Source: Clostridiales bacterium UBA1777
GTDB lineage: Bacteria; Bacillota; Clostridia; Oscillospirales; Oscillospiraceae
Reading direction: 5' to 3'
Assembly (NCBI GenBank): GCA_002315275.1
Contig: DCGN01000120.1
Location: 1 to 13,321 of the forward strand
DNA: 13,321 bases
Within the stretch, counting starts at the first letter, position 1, and the number at the start of each line of letters is the position of its first letter. Made by a program: the position numbers and the translations under genes. Of the stretch, positions 13,181 through 13,321 are shown piece after piece. The notes below the pieces were generated by a model, which was not told where the DNA came from, did not search any database, and saw nothing but the letters and a program-made list of their open reading frames with translations.

Positions 13181-13321
13181 TCAAATCCTATGCATTGCTT
13201 CGAAAATATCCGAGCGCTGAATATGTATATCGAGTGCTCTTTCTGCACCCCTGAGCTTTAGAAATTCGCTCAGCTCATCAAAGCTCAAGGCACAGTCCGA
13301 TATGTCAACGAGCATTATCAT
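13181..13321 (-). CDS. ACT-domain protein of the UPF0237 family, C-terminal 46 residues only
   Basis: The minus strand is open from the window edge to a TGA at 13183-13181. The translated tail begins MIMLVDISDCALSFDELS and ends IHIQRSDIFEAMHRI, which matches the conserved end of small (about 90-residue) ACT-domain proteins of UPF0237. ACT domains usually bind amino acids or similar small ligands and regulate a partner. About half the gene lies outside the window; the ATG at the edge corresponds to an internal Met. The UPF0210 start is 11 bases downstream, and its ribosome site overlaps this stop codon. The pair is conserved together in many bacteria, which supports the call despite the short fragment. 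Confidence 0.85.
   Translation of the reverse strand: MIMLVDISDCALSFDELSEFLKLRGAERALDIHIQRSDIFEAMHRI

Overview
The window looks like chromosomal DNA from a low-to-medium GC Firmicute of the class Clostridia, probably a gut-type member of the Eubacteriales. This is inferred from AG-rich Shine-Dalgarno sites, consensus-like sigma-A promoters in AT-rich gaps, a LytR-CpsA-Psr protein beside a spore/envelope-type polysaccharide deacetylase, the UPF0237/UPF0210 gene pair, and a heterodimeric ABC exporter. The sequence alone does not fix a genus. I see no mobile element, CRISPR array, tRNA or rRNA, and no gene-free stretch over 300 bases.

Layout: the genes form four transcription blocks of alternating strand. 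(1) 1-2782, plus strand: the 3' part of an EAL-domain c-di-GMP phosphodiesterase with two PAS-like domains, then a membrane diguanylate cyclase. Together they look like a local c-di-GMP turnover pair. A bidirectional terminator follows. (2) 4918-2913, minus strand: an LCP-family glycopolymer ligase and a membrane-anchored polysaccharide deacetylase, a small cell-envelope operon. (3) 5087-8148, plus strand: a 905-residue iron-sulfur flavoprotein (Cys-rich N-terminal module, ferredoxin domain, GltD-like NAD(P)H oxidoreductase and C-terminal Fe-S motifs), overlapped by a HypA-type nickel/zinc chaperone. A second strong bidirectional terminator follows. (4) 13321-8192, minus strand: the 3' end of an ACT-domain protein (UPF0237), its usual partner UPF0210/DUF711, and two half-size ABC exporter subunits, all spaced so closely that one transcript is likely.

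Blocks 2 and 3 diverge from a 168-base AT-rich gap that holds one convincing sigma-A promoter in each direction.

The most interesting unit is block 3: an Fe-S-rich GltD-like fusion translationally coupled to hypA, with no hydrogenase or urease gene in view. The ABC pair has a clear split between one consensus and one degenerate ATPase site. The ACT-UPF0210 pair has no established function. Nothing else departs strongly from known families.
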